NCBI GenBank assembly: GCA_003013855.2
Contig: ML058477.1
Span: 4,774,001-4,838,000 of the forward strand
Source: Liriodendron chinense
Taxonomy: Eukaryota; Streptophyta; Magnoliopsida; Magnoliales; Magnoliaceae
Direction of reading: 5' to 3'
DNA: 64,000 nucleotides
Below are positions 35,801-46,357 of this stretch, one piece after another. The notes below the pieces were generated by a model that did not search any database, was not told the origin of the DNA, and saw only the letters and a program-made list of their open reading frames with translations. Every line of letters starts with the position of its first letter. Position 1 is the first letter of the stretch. The position numbers were made by a program, and so were the translations under genes.

Positions 35801-35895
35801 ACAGAAAATTCACCTAATGAGGGACAATTAACCGGAAAAACAATGATAATGCCTATTAAAACTAGGGTTAATTATACAATATTAGGTACTTATCA
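32825..35895 (-). repeat. 3' LTR of element G (3071 bp)
   Basis: The plus strand starts TGCTACAATCCG and ends GGTACTTATCA (TG...CA). Near its U5 end it has ACTCGGTAAGACCGAGGTCG and CGATCCACAGGGATT, as in the other Athila-type LTRs. A CTATAAAAGG box on the minus strand lies at 33907-33916. It is twice the length of the other Athila-type LTRs because of an expanded U3 (34200-35640). Four short GCCCGGAGTCGAC-type repeats recur at about 33241, 33423, 33513 and 33597. Confidence 0.88.
34200..35640. repeat. CTGGACGG-rich expanded U3 of the G LTR, with five CACGTG boxes
   Basis: TGGACGG, GGACGTCCAG, CCAGCTGGACG and GATGATGG-like words recur every 20-50 bp. Five CACGTG palindromes lie at 35038-35043, 35147-35152, 35227-35232, 35307-35312 and 35434-35439. 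The region is upstream (minus sense) of the TATA box at 33909-33915. CACGTG is the G-box bound by plant bZIP and bHLH factors. Long open frames here on both strands come from the low-complexity sequence. Confidence 0.7.
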
Positions 35896-36886
35896 CACCC
35901 CCCAACCAGCATTTTGCTAATCTCGAGCAAAACATGCGAAAATCATCTAAGGATTTTTTTTTTTTTTAAATATTGCAATCAATCTTATCCTAGACAATTT
36001 TCATCAATCGAAATCATCTCGAGACTTCTCTTATTTCCTAATGAAACAACGATAAAGAGAAGAAAAGGTTCAATGTATCTATGTGATCTTTCAAGTTATT
36101 TAAACAATAGAGCTTCCAAGGCATATAGTTTTGAAAATATTTAAATCTAGATTCTAGTCACTTAGTAAACAACTTAATCGAGTTCAAAGTATTAATGATT
36201 CAATAGAAGCATTCTAAACATTAAGTTCAATGGTGCACAGTGAAGTCTAGTCTTAACACAATTAAGGGTTCAGTCTTCTACTTTCATGTTAACACTGATG
36301 ATTAAAGAGAATGGTCAGATCAACCAAGTCACTGATTCTGAACTTGCTACTGTTCTTTTAAAAAAAAAAAATCAATCAAGAACCGATAGCCGAAGGCGCC
36401 AAAAGGCTCACTTCGTACTATGGTAATGTTTGTAATGGAAACGACAATGGATGAAAATCCTTGCCCCAAATTACTATGAATATTCTTTTTTTTTTTATGA
36501 ACAAAGTAGACAAGGATCTTCAGGCTTGGTTCCTATCACTCTCAACAATCATCAAGTCAACATTATAGTATCATACTCAAATCTTGGCAGTGCAAGCTAG
36601 ATGTGAACTGTGAAAATTCATGACTCGATCAATGTTTATCATTATTCTAATAGAAAATTAATGGAAAAAACTCAATTTTGAAATTTATTGAAGCAACTAA
36701 AACTCTAGACTTTAACATTCTCATCATTAAATGCCTTTTCATTCTAATATTCAAATTATTTTAAAATCACATAAATTTATAGAATTTTTTTTAAATAGTA
36801 TAAAACTAGAAAAAATTTAACAACATTCTCAATGAAATTCCACAGGAATTCCCACCCCCCAACCTAAATTTAACATTGTCCTCAAA
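35896..36886. other. Internal 3' remnant of element G (non-coding, AT-rich)
   Basis: Starts at the polypurine tract (plus strand CACCCCCCAACCAGC) and includes poly-T/poly-A runs at 35950, 36358 and 36486. It ends with a second CACCCCCCAACC (36853) followed by a CATTGTCCTCAA motif, also seen near 51086-51115 in element H. No coding sequence. Confidence 0.75.
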
Positions 36887-37307
36887 ATTAGGTACTTATC
36901 AGTAAGGTAGAATTCATCACCGAAAACCCTAGCCAGAAATGATTTTCTTCATCGGATGCCTTCGTCGGGCCTACGCTGGAAAGGGATTTCTCCCACTGGA
37001 GTAAAATGCAAAGGAGAGAGGAGAAAATTCTAAATTTTCTAAGTCCGTATAGGACATGCGCCCATGAGGAGGAGGCAAGTGCATGTGCTTTGCCATATGC
37101 GCCCATATCACTCTCCCTTCCTCTCTCTTTCTTACTTTCCATGCACATGTGCCCAAGGCCACTTTTAGCTTGAAGAAAACTTGAAAATAAACCAAGCCCA
37201 TATAGGACATACGCCCATGGGGGAGGGTAGGTGCATGTGGTACCTCACATGCGCCCATAGTTCCATTTCTCTCTCTCTCTCTCCTCCTTGAAATCAGGCA
37301 CATGCAC

Positions 37308-37331
37308 GGGGGGGGGGGGGGGGGGGGGGGG
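37308..37331 (+). repeat. G homopolymer, 24 bases
   Basis: Right-LTR counterpart of the run at 9201-9228. Confidence 0.9.
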
Positions 37332-38349
37332 CACATGCGCCCACCATGCAAGTGACATGCGCCCACCACCTCTTCCATGCACCTGGACGCTAATGGGTCG
37401 GTGAGACCTTCTGTAATATGGCCCGCCTTCGATCTAGCTCACCTTCTGATGGCATCAGCGCTCCTGGACACACATCGATGCCCTCTATCCATCCCCCGGA
37501 TTGAATTTGCCAACGGTTGATGTTAAGTGGCCAAATCAGCAATTTGATAAAAAAGACCAACACTTAGTCAAAATTATAAACCACGGAAACCCCTCCGAAA
37601 AAGTAAAAAATGGCCGAAATCGAGAGGAATCGGGCGGAATTTGACCGACCCCAAGAGGGAAACTTCTCTCCGGCATAACATGATACACCATAATCATGCA
37701 TTACAACAAGATTACCTGGTCTCAGGATCTTCGAGAACCCTAATTAAGCGGTCAGTAAGCCCACTACTTAGTCATTTTCAGCCTTGGAAAGCGCTCTGCT
37801 GACTCGGAAATCGACTGGCGCTAAGCAAATCGAAATGCGATTGCGTTGTGACCTTCGTAGACATGATCCGTCCCTATTCAAAGATGATCATCGATGGTAT
37901 CTATCGAATGCCCTGATCAGACCGCAAAAAGGTCCACTACTTAGTCATTTTCAGCCTTGGGAAGTGCCCTGATGGCCTGATAACCGACTAATGCCAAATG
38001 AAATCAATTGCGATCTCAAAGACGCGAAGGTAAAAATATCGATGACATAAAGATATACATGAAGCAGATCAGTCAAATCAAACGCATAATTTGTCTGATA
38101 CGCTGAACATCTAGTATAAATGTGATCCTCTCTCGAGCATGCATAAAGCATATTTACTTTGTACTGTACTCATTTACATCCATTACATGAATTTATTTCA
38201 TCCCGGATCGAGATACGAAACTAAAGCAAAGGGGATTATAGTTATTATCGAAAACCGTAATCAAAGAGTTCTAAAATGTCTAAAATACTTCATCATTAAG
38301 ACCAGTTGATGTGCGTCTTGTCTAAAGCGGGATCTGTCAGTTGAGTGGC

Positions 38350-38790
38350 TAAGGTAACGAGTGCCTTCCAGCAAGTCACCCGTCCAGACACGAGACGGTC
38401 ATTGGCACTGGATGCACTAAGAAACCATGGAGTGCCTTCCAACAAGTCACCTGTCCAAACACGAGACGGTCACTGGCACTGGTTGCACTAAGAAACCATG
38501 GGGTGTCCTCCAGCAAGTCACCCGTCCAAACACGAGACGGTCATTGGCACTGGTTGTACTAAGAAACCATGGGGTGTCTTCCATCAAGTCACCCGTCCAG
38601 ACACGAGATGGTCACTAGCATTGGTTGCACTAAGAAACCATGGAGTGCCTTTCAGCAAGTCACCCGTCCAGACACAAGACGGTCACTAGCACTGGTCGCA
38701 CTAAGAAACCATGGGTGTCCTCTAGCAAGTCACCCGTCCGAACCTGAGACGGTCATTAGCACTGGTTGCACTAAATGGAAACTGTGGAGT
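38350..38790 (+). repeat. 71-bp tandem array, about 6 copies (right LTR of C)
   Basis: Same unit as at 24146-24920, with AAGTCAC at about 38373, 38444, 38515, 38586, 38657 and 38728. Confidence 0.9.
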
Positions 38791-39449
38791 GTATTCCTGA
38801 AAGTCATTTCGTCCACAAAGACGCCCGATGACACTTAGATACATGACTCGGTTAAAATCTTGGTTGCTACTCAACTAAGAACGCCCGAAAGAGAATGGGA
38901 CCAACATCTAACTGGTCTTAACAATGGCTTGGTCCATAAGAAATCCTAAACTTGGTCTCTACAACCATGAACTCAAGACTATAATCCCTGACGATTTAAA
39001 CTACTTGCTCGATCTATCCGGGCTTCATCCATTTAATATTCCATCTATTGTATAATTACAATTCATAGTGAAATCTTATAGCTTTGTGCCGTGGTTTTCT
39101 CCGGTAAGGGTTTCCATGTAAAAATTCCCGTGTTGTCTATGTGGTGCTTTATTTATATTTATGCTTTTTTAATGCTTTATTGAATTCATTTATGATACAT
39201 GCATGTATTTACTTTTGCCTTTTAATCAAGGGTGATCATCTATTGATGTAATTAAGGGTTCGTGACTGGTTCATAGCCTGGAATGTAAAAGATCTCGGAA
39301 TCTCTGGAATAAAATTCACCTAACAGTGCTTTCTCGTGATACTTCGTGATTGCTTGTGATTGTGTATGAATGTCTCTATACTTAGAATCCCAGAATAATG
39401 AAACACGGGAAAAACTCCCTTTCTGAGCATTTTTCTAGTTTTAACACAG

Positions 39450-40400
39450 CTCAGATGCATTTTTCAGCGGTCAGATTGGTCAGGATGCCACGATGTGCGG
39501 CGTGATCTTTGCTGATAGCCTTTTTTATGGAGAGTACCAAGCGGGTCCAGTTGCCATTCTCCTTCTTCAATTCTGCTTTCCAGTAACTCCCATGACGGTA
39601 TTTCCACCTCGACTGGTAGAACTGCTCCATTCCATAAGTAAGCTCGAAAGGAGTAACGGCTGTAACAAACCATACAGACGTTCGATAGGCCCAAAGTGCA
39701 TATGGGAGCATATCTAACCAATCTCAATAAGTCACGACCATCTTCTCGAGTATCCTGACTATTGTCTTGTTTGTGGCTTCTACCCCACCATTCATCTGAG
39801 GACGGTAAGGGCTCGATCGATGACGTTGAATCTTGAACTTGCTAAGGAAGTCATCCATCTTCTTGTTGACGAATGAGGTCCCATTATACGTGATGATAGC
39901 ATTAGGGATTCCATACCGGCATATGATGTTGTTTTTCATGAATTTGATCACTTGGGATGCTACAATCATGGTGTAGGAGGCTGCTTCTACCCACTTGGTA
40001 AATTAGTCGACTGCCACAAGTATATACTCATGATCGTTTGATGCTTTGGGACTAATCTTCCTAATGATATCGAGTCCCCACATAGAGAAGGGCTAGGGAG
40101 TTGTCAAGTTGTACAGTTCTGAGGAGGGGGCATGAATTTGATTCGCATGCTCATGACACTTGAAGCATTTTCTGACATGCTGGCAGCAGTCTGTCTCCAT
40201 GGTGAGCTAATAGTAACCGAGTAGTAGAATCTTCTTTGCCATCATGTGCCCGTTCATGTGTGGGCCACAGATTCCTTCATGTATTTCTTTCATGATCTTT
40301 ATGGCTTCTATTTTGTCGACGCATCGAAGGAGGACTTGATTATAGGATCGCTTGTAAAGAACTTCGCCACTGATGGTGAACTGGCTAGCCAAACACTGGA
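39450..40400 (-). pseudogene. pol: Tat-like integrase (broken; second catalytic Asp lost)
   Basis: Minus-strand order: zinc domain IHEGICGPHMNGHMMAKKIL...CFKCHEH (HHCC), then WGLDIIRKISPKASNDHEY, ILVAVD-stop-FTKWVEA, and the core ICRYGIPNAIITYNGTSFVN. The family has TDNGT here, so the second acidic residue is replaced by tyrosine. The glutamate block GGVEATNKTIVRILEKM follows, then YALWAYRTS and TPFELTYGMEQ. At least four in-frame stops and a frameshift near the end are visible. It stops at 39447 against the LTR end of C. The protein would have inserted cDNA; with D to Y it cannot act. Confidence 0.88.
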
Positions 40401-41460
40401 TGGTTCGGCGATCTGTTGTTGTTGCTGCCTCCAGATATTCCTGGGTTTCGAGATATTGCTTAATATCGGCATATCAGGGTTTGTCAAGGGCAGCTTCAGA
40501 TTCTTTTATTTGCATGCAGAAAGCAGGTTCATCTTGAGTTTCGACTGTGAGCTCCCATTCTGAAGCTCCTTTCGGGATCTCGAGTATTGATGCAAGTGTA
40601 GCGAGAACATCTGCAAAATGATTCTTGACCCTGGGCATGTATGAGAAGGTGATTTCTTTGAATTCTTCAATCAGATTTTCGAGGTACACATGATATAGTA
40701 TCAACTTCTCGTCCTTGGTTTTTCATTCGCCATTGGTCTAATTGATGATAAGCTGTGAGTCTCCAAATACTCATAGTTTTTTTACGCCCAAGATTATGGC
40801 TTTCCTTAGACCAGCGATGCATGCTTAATACTCTGCCATGTTGTTGGTGCACTCGAATGCTATGCGCCTTGAGATAGGAATAGGGACATCGTTTGGAGAT
40901 TAGAGGATTGCTCCGATACCACTTCCTTTAGAATTTGCTGCGCCGTCGAAGAATAATGTCCACTCATCTTTCTTCTTCTTTTCTTCACCTTCGATAAGCA
41001 AGAGATCTTCATCAGGGAAGAATGTCTCGAGCGGTTGATAATCAAGGAGAGAGTGAGCGGTGAGATGATCGGCGAGGGCCTGCCCCTTGATTGCCTTCTG
41101 AGTGACATAGGTAATGTCGAATTTAGACAGGAGTAGATATCATTTAGCTATCCTTCCAGTGAGTGCTGGTTTCTCGAATAGGTATTGAGCGGGTCCATGT
41201 GAGCGAGGAGGAGAATAGGGAACGCGATCATGTATTGACGGAGTCGCTGAGTTGCCCAGACTAGGGCGAGGTAAGTCTTCTCGATCGGGGAATACCTGGT
41301 CTTGTAATTGGTGAACTTTCCGCTCAAATAGTATATTGCTTGTTCCTTCTTTCCGGTCTCATCGTGCTGGCTGAGGACAGAGCCAATGGCTTCTGCTGCT
41401 ACCGAGATGTATAACAATAGTGGCCGTCTGGGAGTGGGTGGCACTAGAATTGAAGGATTC
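40400..41460 (-). pseudogene. pol: Tat-like RNase H region (two RNase H-type domains, broken)
   Basis: The first part follows RT: LLLYISVAAEAIGSVLSQHDETGKKEQAIYYLSGKFTNYKTRYSPIEKTYLALVWA (41430-41250), the gypsy RT-linked RNase H. The second part is the extra domain DEWTLFFDGAANSKGSGIGA (about 40980-40920), then CTNNMAEY, VFGDSQLIINQ and MPRVKNHFADVLATLASI, typical of the second, archaeal-type RNase H found in Tat elements. Stops after NNMAEY and others break it. Confidence 0.85.
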
Positions 41461-42085
41461 ATGAGATACTTCTTGATGCAGTCGAAGGCGACTTGACAAT
41501 TGTCATTCCATTCTTTTGGAACGTTCTTTCGAAGGGGCTTAAATATGGGTTCACAGATAGGTGTGAGCTATGTGATGAAGCGACTGATGTATTGAATTTT
41601 GTCGAGGAAACCACAGATTTCTTTCTCTGTTCTAGGAGGGGGCATCTCGATGATTGCTCTGGTTTTAGTTTCGTCGACCCTGATGCCATCCTCGCTCACC
41701 ATAAGGCTAAGGAGTTTGCCTCCCGTTGCACCGAAGACACATTTCTGAGGGTTGAGACAGAGCTTGTACTTTTCTAATCTATTGAATAACTTCCTTAGAT
41801 CTTCAAAGTGTCATTCAATTGTGCGAGATTTGATGATCATATCGTCCACATATACTTCAAGCTCTTTGTTCATCATCTCGTGGAATAATATTGTCATTGC
41901 TCGCTGATATGTTGCTCCTGTGTTCTTTAGACTGAACGGCATTACCCTGTAACAGAAGGTTCCCCAGGGAGTGATAAATGATGTCTTCTCGCGATCTTCG
42001 ATGGCCATCTTGATTTGATTGTAAACTGATAACCCGTCCATGAATGAGACGATCTTGTACCCAGCAGTGTTGTCAACCAGAGTAT
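41460..42085 (-). pseudogene. pol: Tat-like reverse transcriptase, C-terminal part
   Basis: Begins right beside solo LTR 42086-43613 with LVDNTAGYKIVSFMDGLSVYNQIKMAIEDR. Then come TSFITPWGTFCYRVMPF, LKNTGATYQRAM and the catalytic EVYVDDMIIKS. An in-frame stop follows RTIE (about 41808-41810), and HFEDLRKLFNRLEKYKLCLNPQKC continues. The N-terminal half lies beyond the inserted LTR at 43614-43860. Confidence 0.92.
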
Positions 42086-43613
42086 TGTTCGCTTCACCAA
42101 GTGTAGGGTTGCGATGTAGTAATAATCTCGGTAAGACCTAGGTCGATCTACAGGGACTTGTGTAGGAATTCACAAAACACTTCCAATGGTTTCTAATTGA
42201 GAACTAAACAGGATTTTGGAATTGGGTGTAGATAGATATTTTGAACTAAATTTAATGTAAGTAATAATAAAAAGCACTAGGGGTTCAAGGATCCACTTGT
42301 AGCAATCCTTGATGCTTAATTCGCTGTGGTTTCTCACTTTCTTAACTAGAATCAAAATTAAATCCTATCTAGCCGGATGATAGAGCAGTTAAAACAAACA
42401 ATCTGCCATATGTGTGATTCAAGTACATGATTCTCTCAATTCAAGTTAGGACTTGAGCACACTCAATTGCATAAGTCAATCCTAGTTCCAATAAGTTAAG
42501 ATCACAATCATAATCATCATTAAATTCTGTCACAAAGTATAACTAGATCATGATTTGAACTTGATTCAAATCACATACACAATCATACACAAACAGAAAT
42601 TCCAGAAAAAGTAGAAATTTTGGTATGAAGTTCCCACATGAGGATCAAAGGTCTAGAGCGTATTGAATCCGATTCCTCGGAGCATACAGATCTAGAATCA
42701 TTCAAAACAATTAAGAACTCAAGCAATTCTTCTAAACATCCATGAGCCATCATAAGATTAAGAAAAACTACTTAGAACTTTATTCAAACTTCAACCATTG
42801 TTCTTCACTAATAATCCAACTTGAAACCAAAACAAACAAATTGAAACATCTTAGATTCACTACAAGCTTCACCTCTTAGCCCTAGCTAAGAGGTTTAGTC
42901 GTTCATGATCCAAGGAAACATGAAAGCTACTAAGAAAAACATACAACTAGAAAAATAAAATAGAAGGAGTTATAGAACTCTGGATCCGACTTTCACCACC
43001 TCCCACCATGGTAATTCTCTTCTAGGATGCCTTAGGAACGATCTAAAGGAGTCATTTTATAGGTTTGGAACCCTAGGTGCGAAGAAACTTCGAGAAATCT
43101 CGCAAGAATAGCGCTTTGCGCAGCAAAAATGGGAGCTTGTAGAAGCTTTGTTACGCAACCGACTGGTCGGACGACCGGTCTGAGCCTATGGACGACTGGT
43201 CGGATGACCGGTCTTAAAAGTAGAAAAAAACGTCTAGAGATTTTTCTACCCAAAAATTAATTAAACGACCGGTCGTGGATGGTCCAGCAAGGTTTGCAGC
43301 AGGGGCCCTTCTGTTGAGTGTTTGGACCGGTCGGACGACCGGTCCTGGGCTATGGCCGACCGGTCGGACAACCGATTTCTATGTATTTTTCTGCCCTCTT
43401 TTCTTCTCTCCTTTGCTTCTTTCTTCCGCCCTTTGACGCTTGGTCTTCTGATCTTCAATACTTGTAAATAGCATCTTTAAACCTTCAATTGATGAATCCT
43501 CTCTTTCATTCCTACAACCACAAAACCATGCATTAGTTGGATCTTTAATCATGTATTTCAACCATAGTTACTGATGAAATGGGGTTAGAATTTACACATT
43601 TAAGAGCTTAACA
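42086..43613 (-). mobile_element. Solo LTR B (Athila-type, minus sense), 1528 bp
   Basis: TGTTCGCTTCACC...GAGCTTAACA, flanked by TSD AGTAT (42081-42085 and 43614-43618). It splits the RT of the Tat host between LPHID-T and LVDNTAGYK; both halves read on if it is removed. It shares U5 modules with the LTR of element A and has a TATAAAA box (minus) at 43055-43061 and GACCGGTC octamers at 43161-43375. Confidence 0.94.
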
Positions 43614-44363
43614 AGTATCGATATGTGGCAAAGGGAAGTCATCTTTAGGACTGACTTTGTTGAGATCTCGGAAGTCGATGCACATTCGAACCTTGCCATC
43701 CTTCTTCGATACTGGTACGATGTTGGCGAGCCATTCAGGGTAGTTGGAGACTACCAAGAATCCTGCATTGTACTGCTTGATGACTTCATCTCGAACTTTC
43801 AGAGCCCATTCTTGATTCATTCTTCGAAGTTTCTACTTCACTGACTTCATATCCGGCTTAGTTGGTAGATGGTGTACAATGAGCTCTTCATTGAGTCTCG
43901 GCATATCTTCATATGAGAATGCGAAGTTAGACAATCTTGGAGCTAGGAACTCTATCATTCTCTGCTTCATCTCTGGTGGCAGCGATTTTCCAATGCGTAC
44001 TTCCCTAGGGATCTCAGGTGTCCCCAAGTTTACTACCTCGAAATCAACGTCTACAACATTGGCTTTAGATTCAAACTTTTTGAGGAGATCCTCTAGTTCT
44101 GGAGCCGGTTCATCATCTTCCTCATCTCGAGCTTCATCCAGACCCATGAGCTCGAAGTCTAATTCGATGTCAAAATCATATGATTCGACTTCAAACTCAT
44201 GCGACTCTTTATACAAACTTGGCACATTATTGAATGCAGGAAAAGAAATATTTTTTGGTTTTTGTGAATTTTCTGGAATTGAAATGGTAGATGTTTTTGG
44301 CTTTTGAAAGTTTTTTATTTTTTTGGATTTTTGAAATTCACGGGAACCTGAACAAGTGGGCAT
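43614..44363 (-). pseudogene. pol: Tat-like RT N-terminus and upstream linker
   Basis: A 176-codon frame (44363-43833) carries a lysine-rich then acidic linker (EARDEEDDEPAPELEDLL) and IVHHLPTKPDMKSVK, the usual approach to RT. A stop there is followed by the RT start KLRRMNQEWALKVRDEVIKQYNAGFL and WLANIVPVSKKDGKVRMC, ending in DLNKVSPKDDFPLPHID at the solo LTR insertion. Confidence 0.9.
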
Positions 44364-44674
44364 TGCAAACCATGATTGATCCCAGCTTGTCCGAGAGTAC
44401 CTCTCACTGCTTAAATCAGTGTTTTTTGGGGGAAGTCAGAGCCCTCAAATGACTCTCTGGCTGATTCAAAAGTTAAGGGAACGGATGACCATTCAGGACC
44501 CCCACACGTCTTCCCCTGGAGAGGTGGGGTTTGATGATTTTGGCAAAGAATCACAGTCTGGCCCAATGACCATGATTTCTCGCTGGTTGGGTTTGAGATC
44601 TGAGTCATACTTAGTCCCTCTCGGATCACTTACCTCGCATTGTAGTTCGTCTGGTTCCACAGCGAGACACAAGT

Positions 44675-44956
44675 TCAAAATCTGGACATCGGACCAATCC
44701 AGGGTTGGTCATTTCCCTTTCTTGGACCAATGGATGGGCTGCTTCTGCCCCTGGTTGATGGTTGATGATGTTGATTCTGCAGAGATGGGCGGGTCGTGCC
44801 CCTTGTTGATTGATGCTGAGATGGGCAAGTTGTGCCTGGTTGGTTGAATTGGAGTGGGCAGGTTGTGCCCCTGGTTGACTGGAATTGAAGTGGGCAGGTT
44901 GTGCCCCTGGTTGACTGGAATTGAAGTGGGCAGGTTATGCCCCTGGTTGAGAGCAT
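44675..44956 (-). repeat. 36-bp coding tandem repeat in the Tat pol linker
   Basis: The plus strand repeats GGTTGACTGGAATTGAAGTG then GGCAGGTTGTGCCCCT, about three near-exact and two decayed copies. It encodes a 12-residue unit STRGTTCPLQFQ on the minus strand. It lies between the protease and RT. Confidence 0.8.
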
Positions 44957-45221
44957 GTATCAGAGTACCCTAGTCATGAAGCTATTATTTTATTTTTCTT
45001 CTTTGTCTTCATCCCCTCCTTCTTTTTCTGGAGGCTTAGATGGTTCGAGAATCCAGTCCCATCGAATGGGGGGCCACATGGCCCAAGCTATGCTCATCGG
45101 GAGGCCTTTGTGTAGTGCAATTGGTTGATTTCTTCTCGGATCTCTACAAGGCTCTCCTGGCCTGATAAATTGAATGGGTGAACACCGAAATTTCTTTTTT
45201 CTTTTGTCCATGATGACTGAC

Positions 45222-46000
45222 CTATACCCTGAGTCCCCATTTGCGTTGATTATATACCAGTGGCATCTTTCTGAACTTGAAATGATTCTTCATCCCATAC
45301 TTGAGGCTCAGACGTTCTGCTGGTGAAAAGATATGATCCACACTTATCGGTTCTGGATTGGCGATGGCGTTTACAGTCTCGAATTCGAAACTATGAAATG
45401 AGACGTCTTCTTCAGAGTGCTGGATGTCAATGATGGGGATATCTGGTTCAGTGGCAGCAACATTGGAAGGAATGATGAGCTCCTTCTCTACATGGATATA
45501 GATCACTTGATTTCCACAGATATACTTCACTCGTTGATGCAAAGTTGATGGCACAGCCCCAACCTTGTGTAGCCAAGGTCGTTCGAGCAACATATTCAAA
45601 TAGGCTAATATATCCAGGATTTGGAATGTGATGGTGGAGATTTCTGGACCTATCTGCACTTTTATGTCGACCTCTCCTTCCACTGATCGGCGGGTGCTGT
45701 CGAATGCTCTGAAGTACATGGTGTTGGGTTGGAATGAGGAAGGACTAATTCCCAGGCATTCCGCAATCTTGAGCGGACAGACATTTAAGCTTGAGCCGTT
45801 ATCGATAAGGACCAGGGAGACACAAAGGTCTTTCTATCGTAAGGCTATATTGAGGGATCTCCCATGGTCGCGCCCTTCTGGTGGCAACTCATTAATAGTG
45901 AAGGTGATGGCGTGCGAAGGCAGGAGCTGTCCGATCATCAATGTTATCATTTCAGGTGCTGTATCGGAGGAGACATGAGCATCGCTCAAGGTTTTAGTGA
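45222..46000 (-). pseudogene. pol: Tat-like aspartic protease
   Basis: Upstream part: LPPEGRDHGRSLNIALR, a stop, then VSLVLIDNGSSLNVCPLKIA, the active-site loop (D-N-G-S). It continues into MYFRAFDSTRRSVEGEVDIK, LAYLNMLLERPWLHKVGAVP and SSTLHQRVKYICGN-like sequence, ending with a run to GLRV at 45222. The retropepsin aspartate is kept. One stop separates the lead from the active-site block. Confidence 0.85.
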
Positions 46001-46357
46001 ACATTTCTCTGTGTATGCGAGATGTACAGAGTAGCTCCCATACGAGATTTGGGCGAGGATTGACTTGAGCTAAGTCGCCACATCATATGCAACTTCATTT
46101 TTATTGCCGAGGCCCGAGAGAGCACTTTTGGAATCTCCTTTGTTCTGATTATCTCTTCGGATGCAACGCCCATTGGGATTCATGTTTCCTACCTCTGCAC
46201 ATTCCGGATAGTACCACGGGACTTCTTTATAATTTTCCTCTCCTTTGCTTTCTAGGACCACTGGTTCTTGCAACAGTGTTGGTGTGGGTACCATATCTTT
46301 CTCATATGGAGCTTTTGCCTTAAGGATTACATTGTTGCCTGTGCTGAAGGGATAATA

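Larger units (their letters stand above)
32825..36901 (-). mobile_element. Element G: truncated Athila-like element (one LTR plus 3' internal part)
   Basis: Flanked by TSD GTAAG (32820-32824 and 36902-36906) inside the right LTR of C. It has a complete 3' LTR (32825-35895), then about 1 kb of internal 3' region. It ends with the 15 bp ATTAGGTACTTATCA (36887-36901), identical to the outer end of the LTR. Gag, primer site and nearly all the 5' LTR were therefore lost by deletion after insertion. The polypurine side (35896-35907, CACCCCCCAACC) and the TTTTGCT...GAGCAAAACATGCG motif match element H at 50155-50200. Confidence 0.9.
8528..39446 (+). mobile_element. Element C: gag/pol-less Tat/Ogre-like LTR element with antisense PMD gene
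   Basis: Two homologous LTRs, both plus sense, start TGTTGGGGCTCAAATTC (8528) or TGTTAGGGCTCAAATTC (32564) and end TAGTTTTAACA (25594 and 39446). The left LTR is split by copia element D and the right by element G. The internal region (25595-32563, 6969 bp) has a primer site TGGCGACTCTGCTGGGGA, consistent with the tRNA-Arg priming reported for Tat/Ogre elements. It has no gag, protease, RT or integrase. It carries tandem repeats and a minus-strand PMD gene instead, so C is a large non-autonomous derivative. The flanking pentamers (CGGCG left, CAGCT right) do not match. The left and right LTRs may therefore derive from different insertions, or one flank was deleted. Confidence 0.8.
32564..39446 (+). 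repeat. Right LTR of element C, interrupted by element G
   Basis: Its two pieces, 32564-32824 and 36907-39446, total 2801 bp. A TATAAATA box lies at 32758-32765. The 24-base G run is at 37308-37331 and the 71-bp array at 38350-38790. It ends TAGTTTTAACA at 39446 and abuts the integrase remnant of the Tat-like host. It is shorter than the left LTR mainly because it has five fewer 71-bp copies. Confidence 0.88.
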
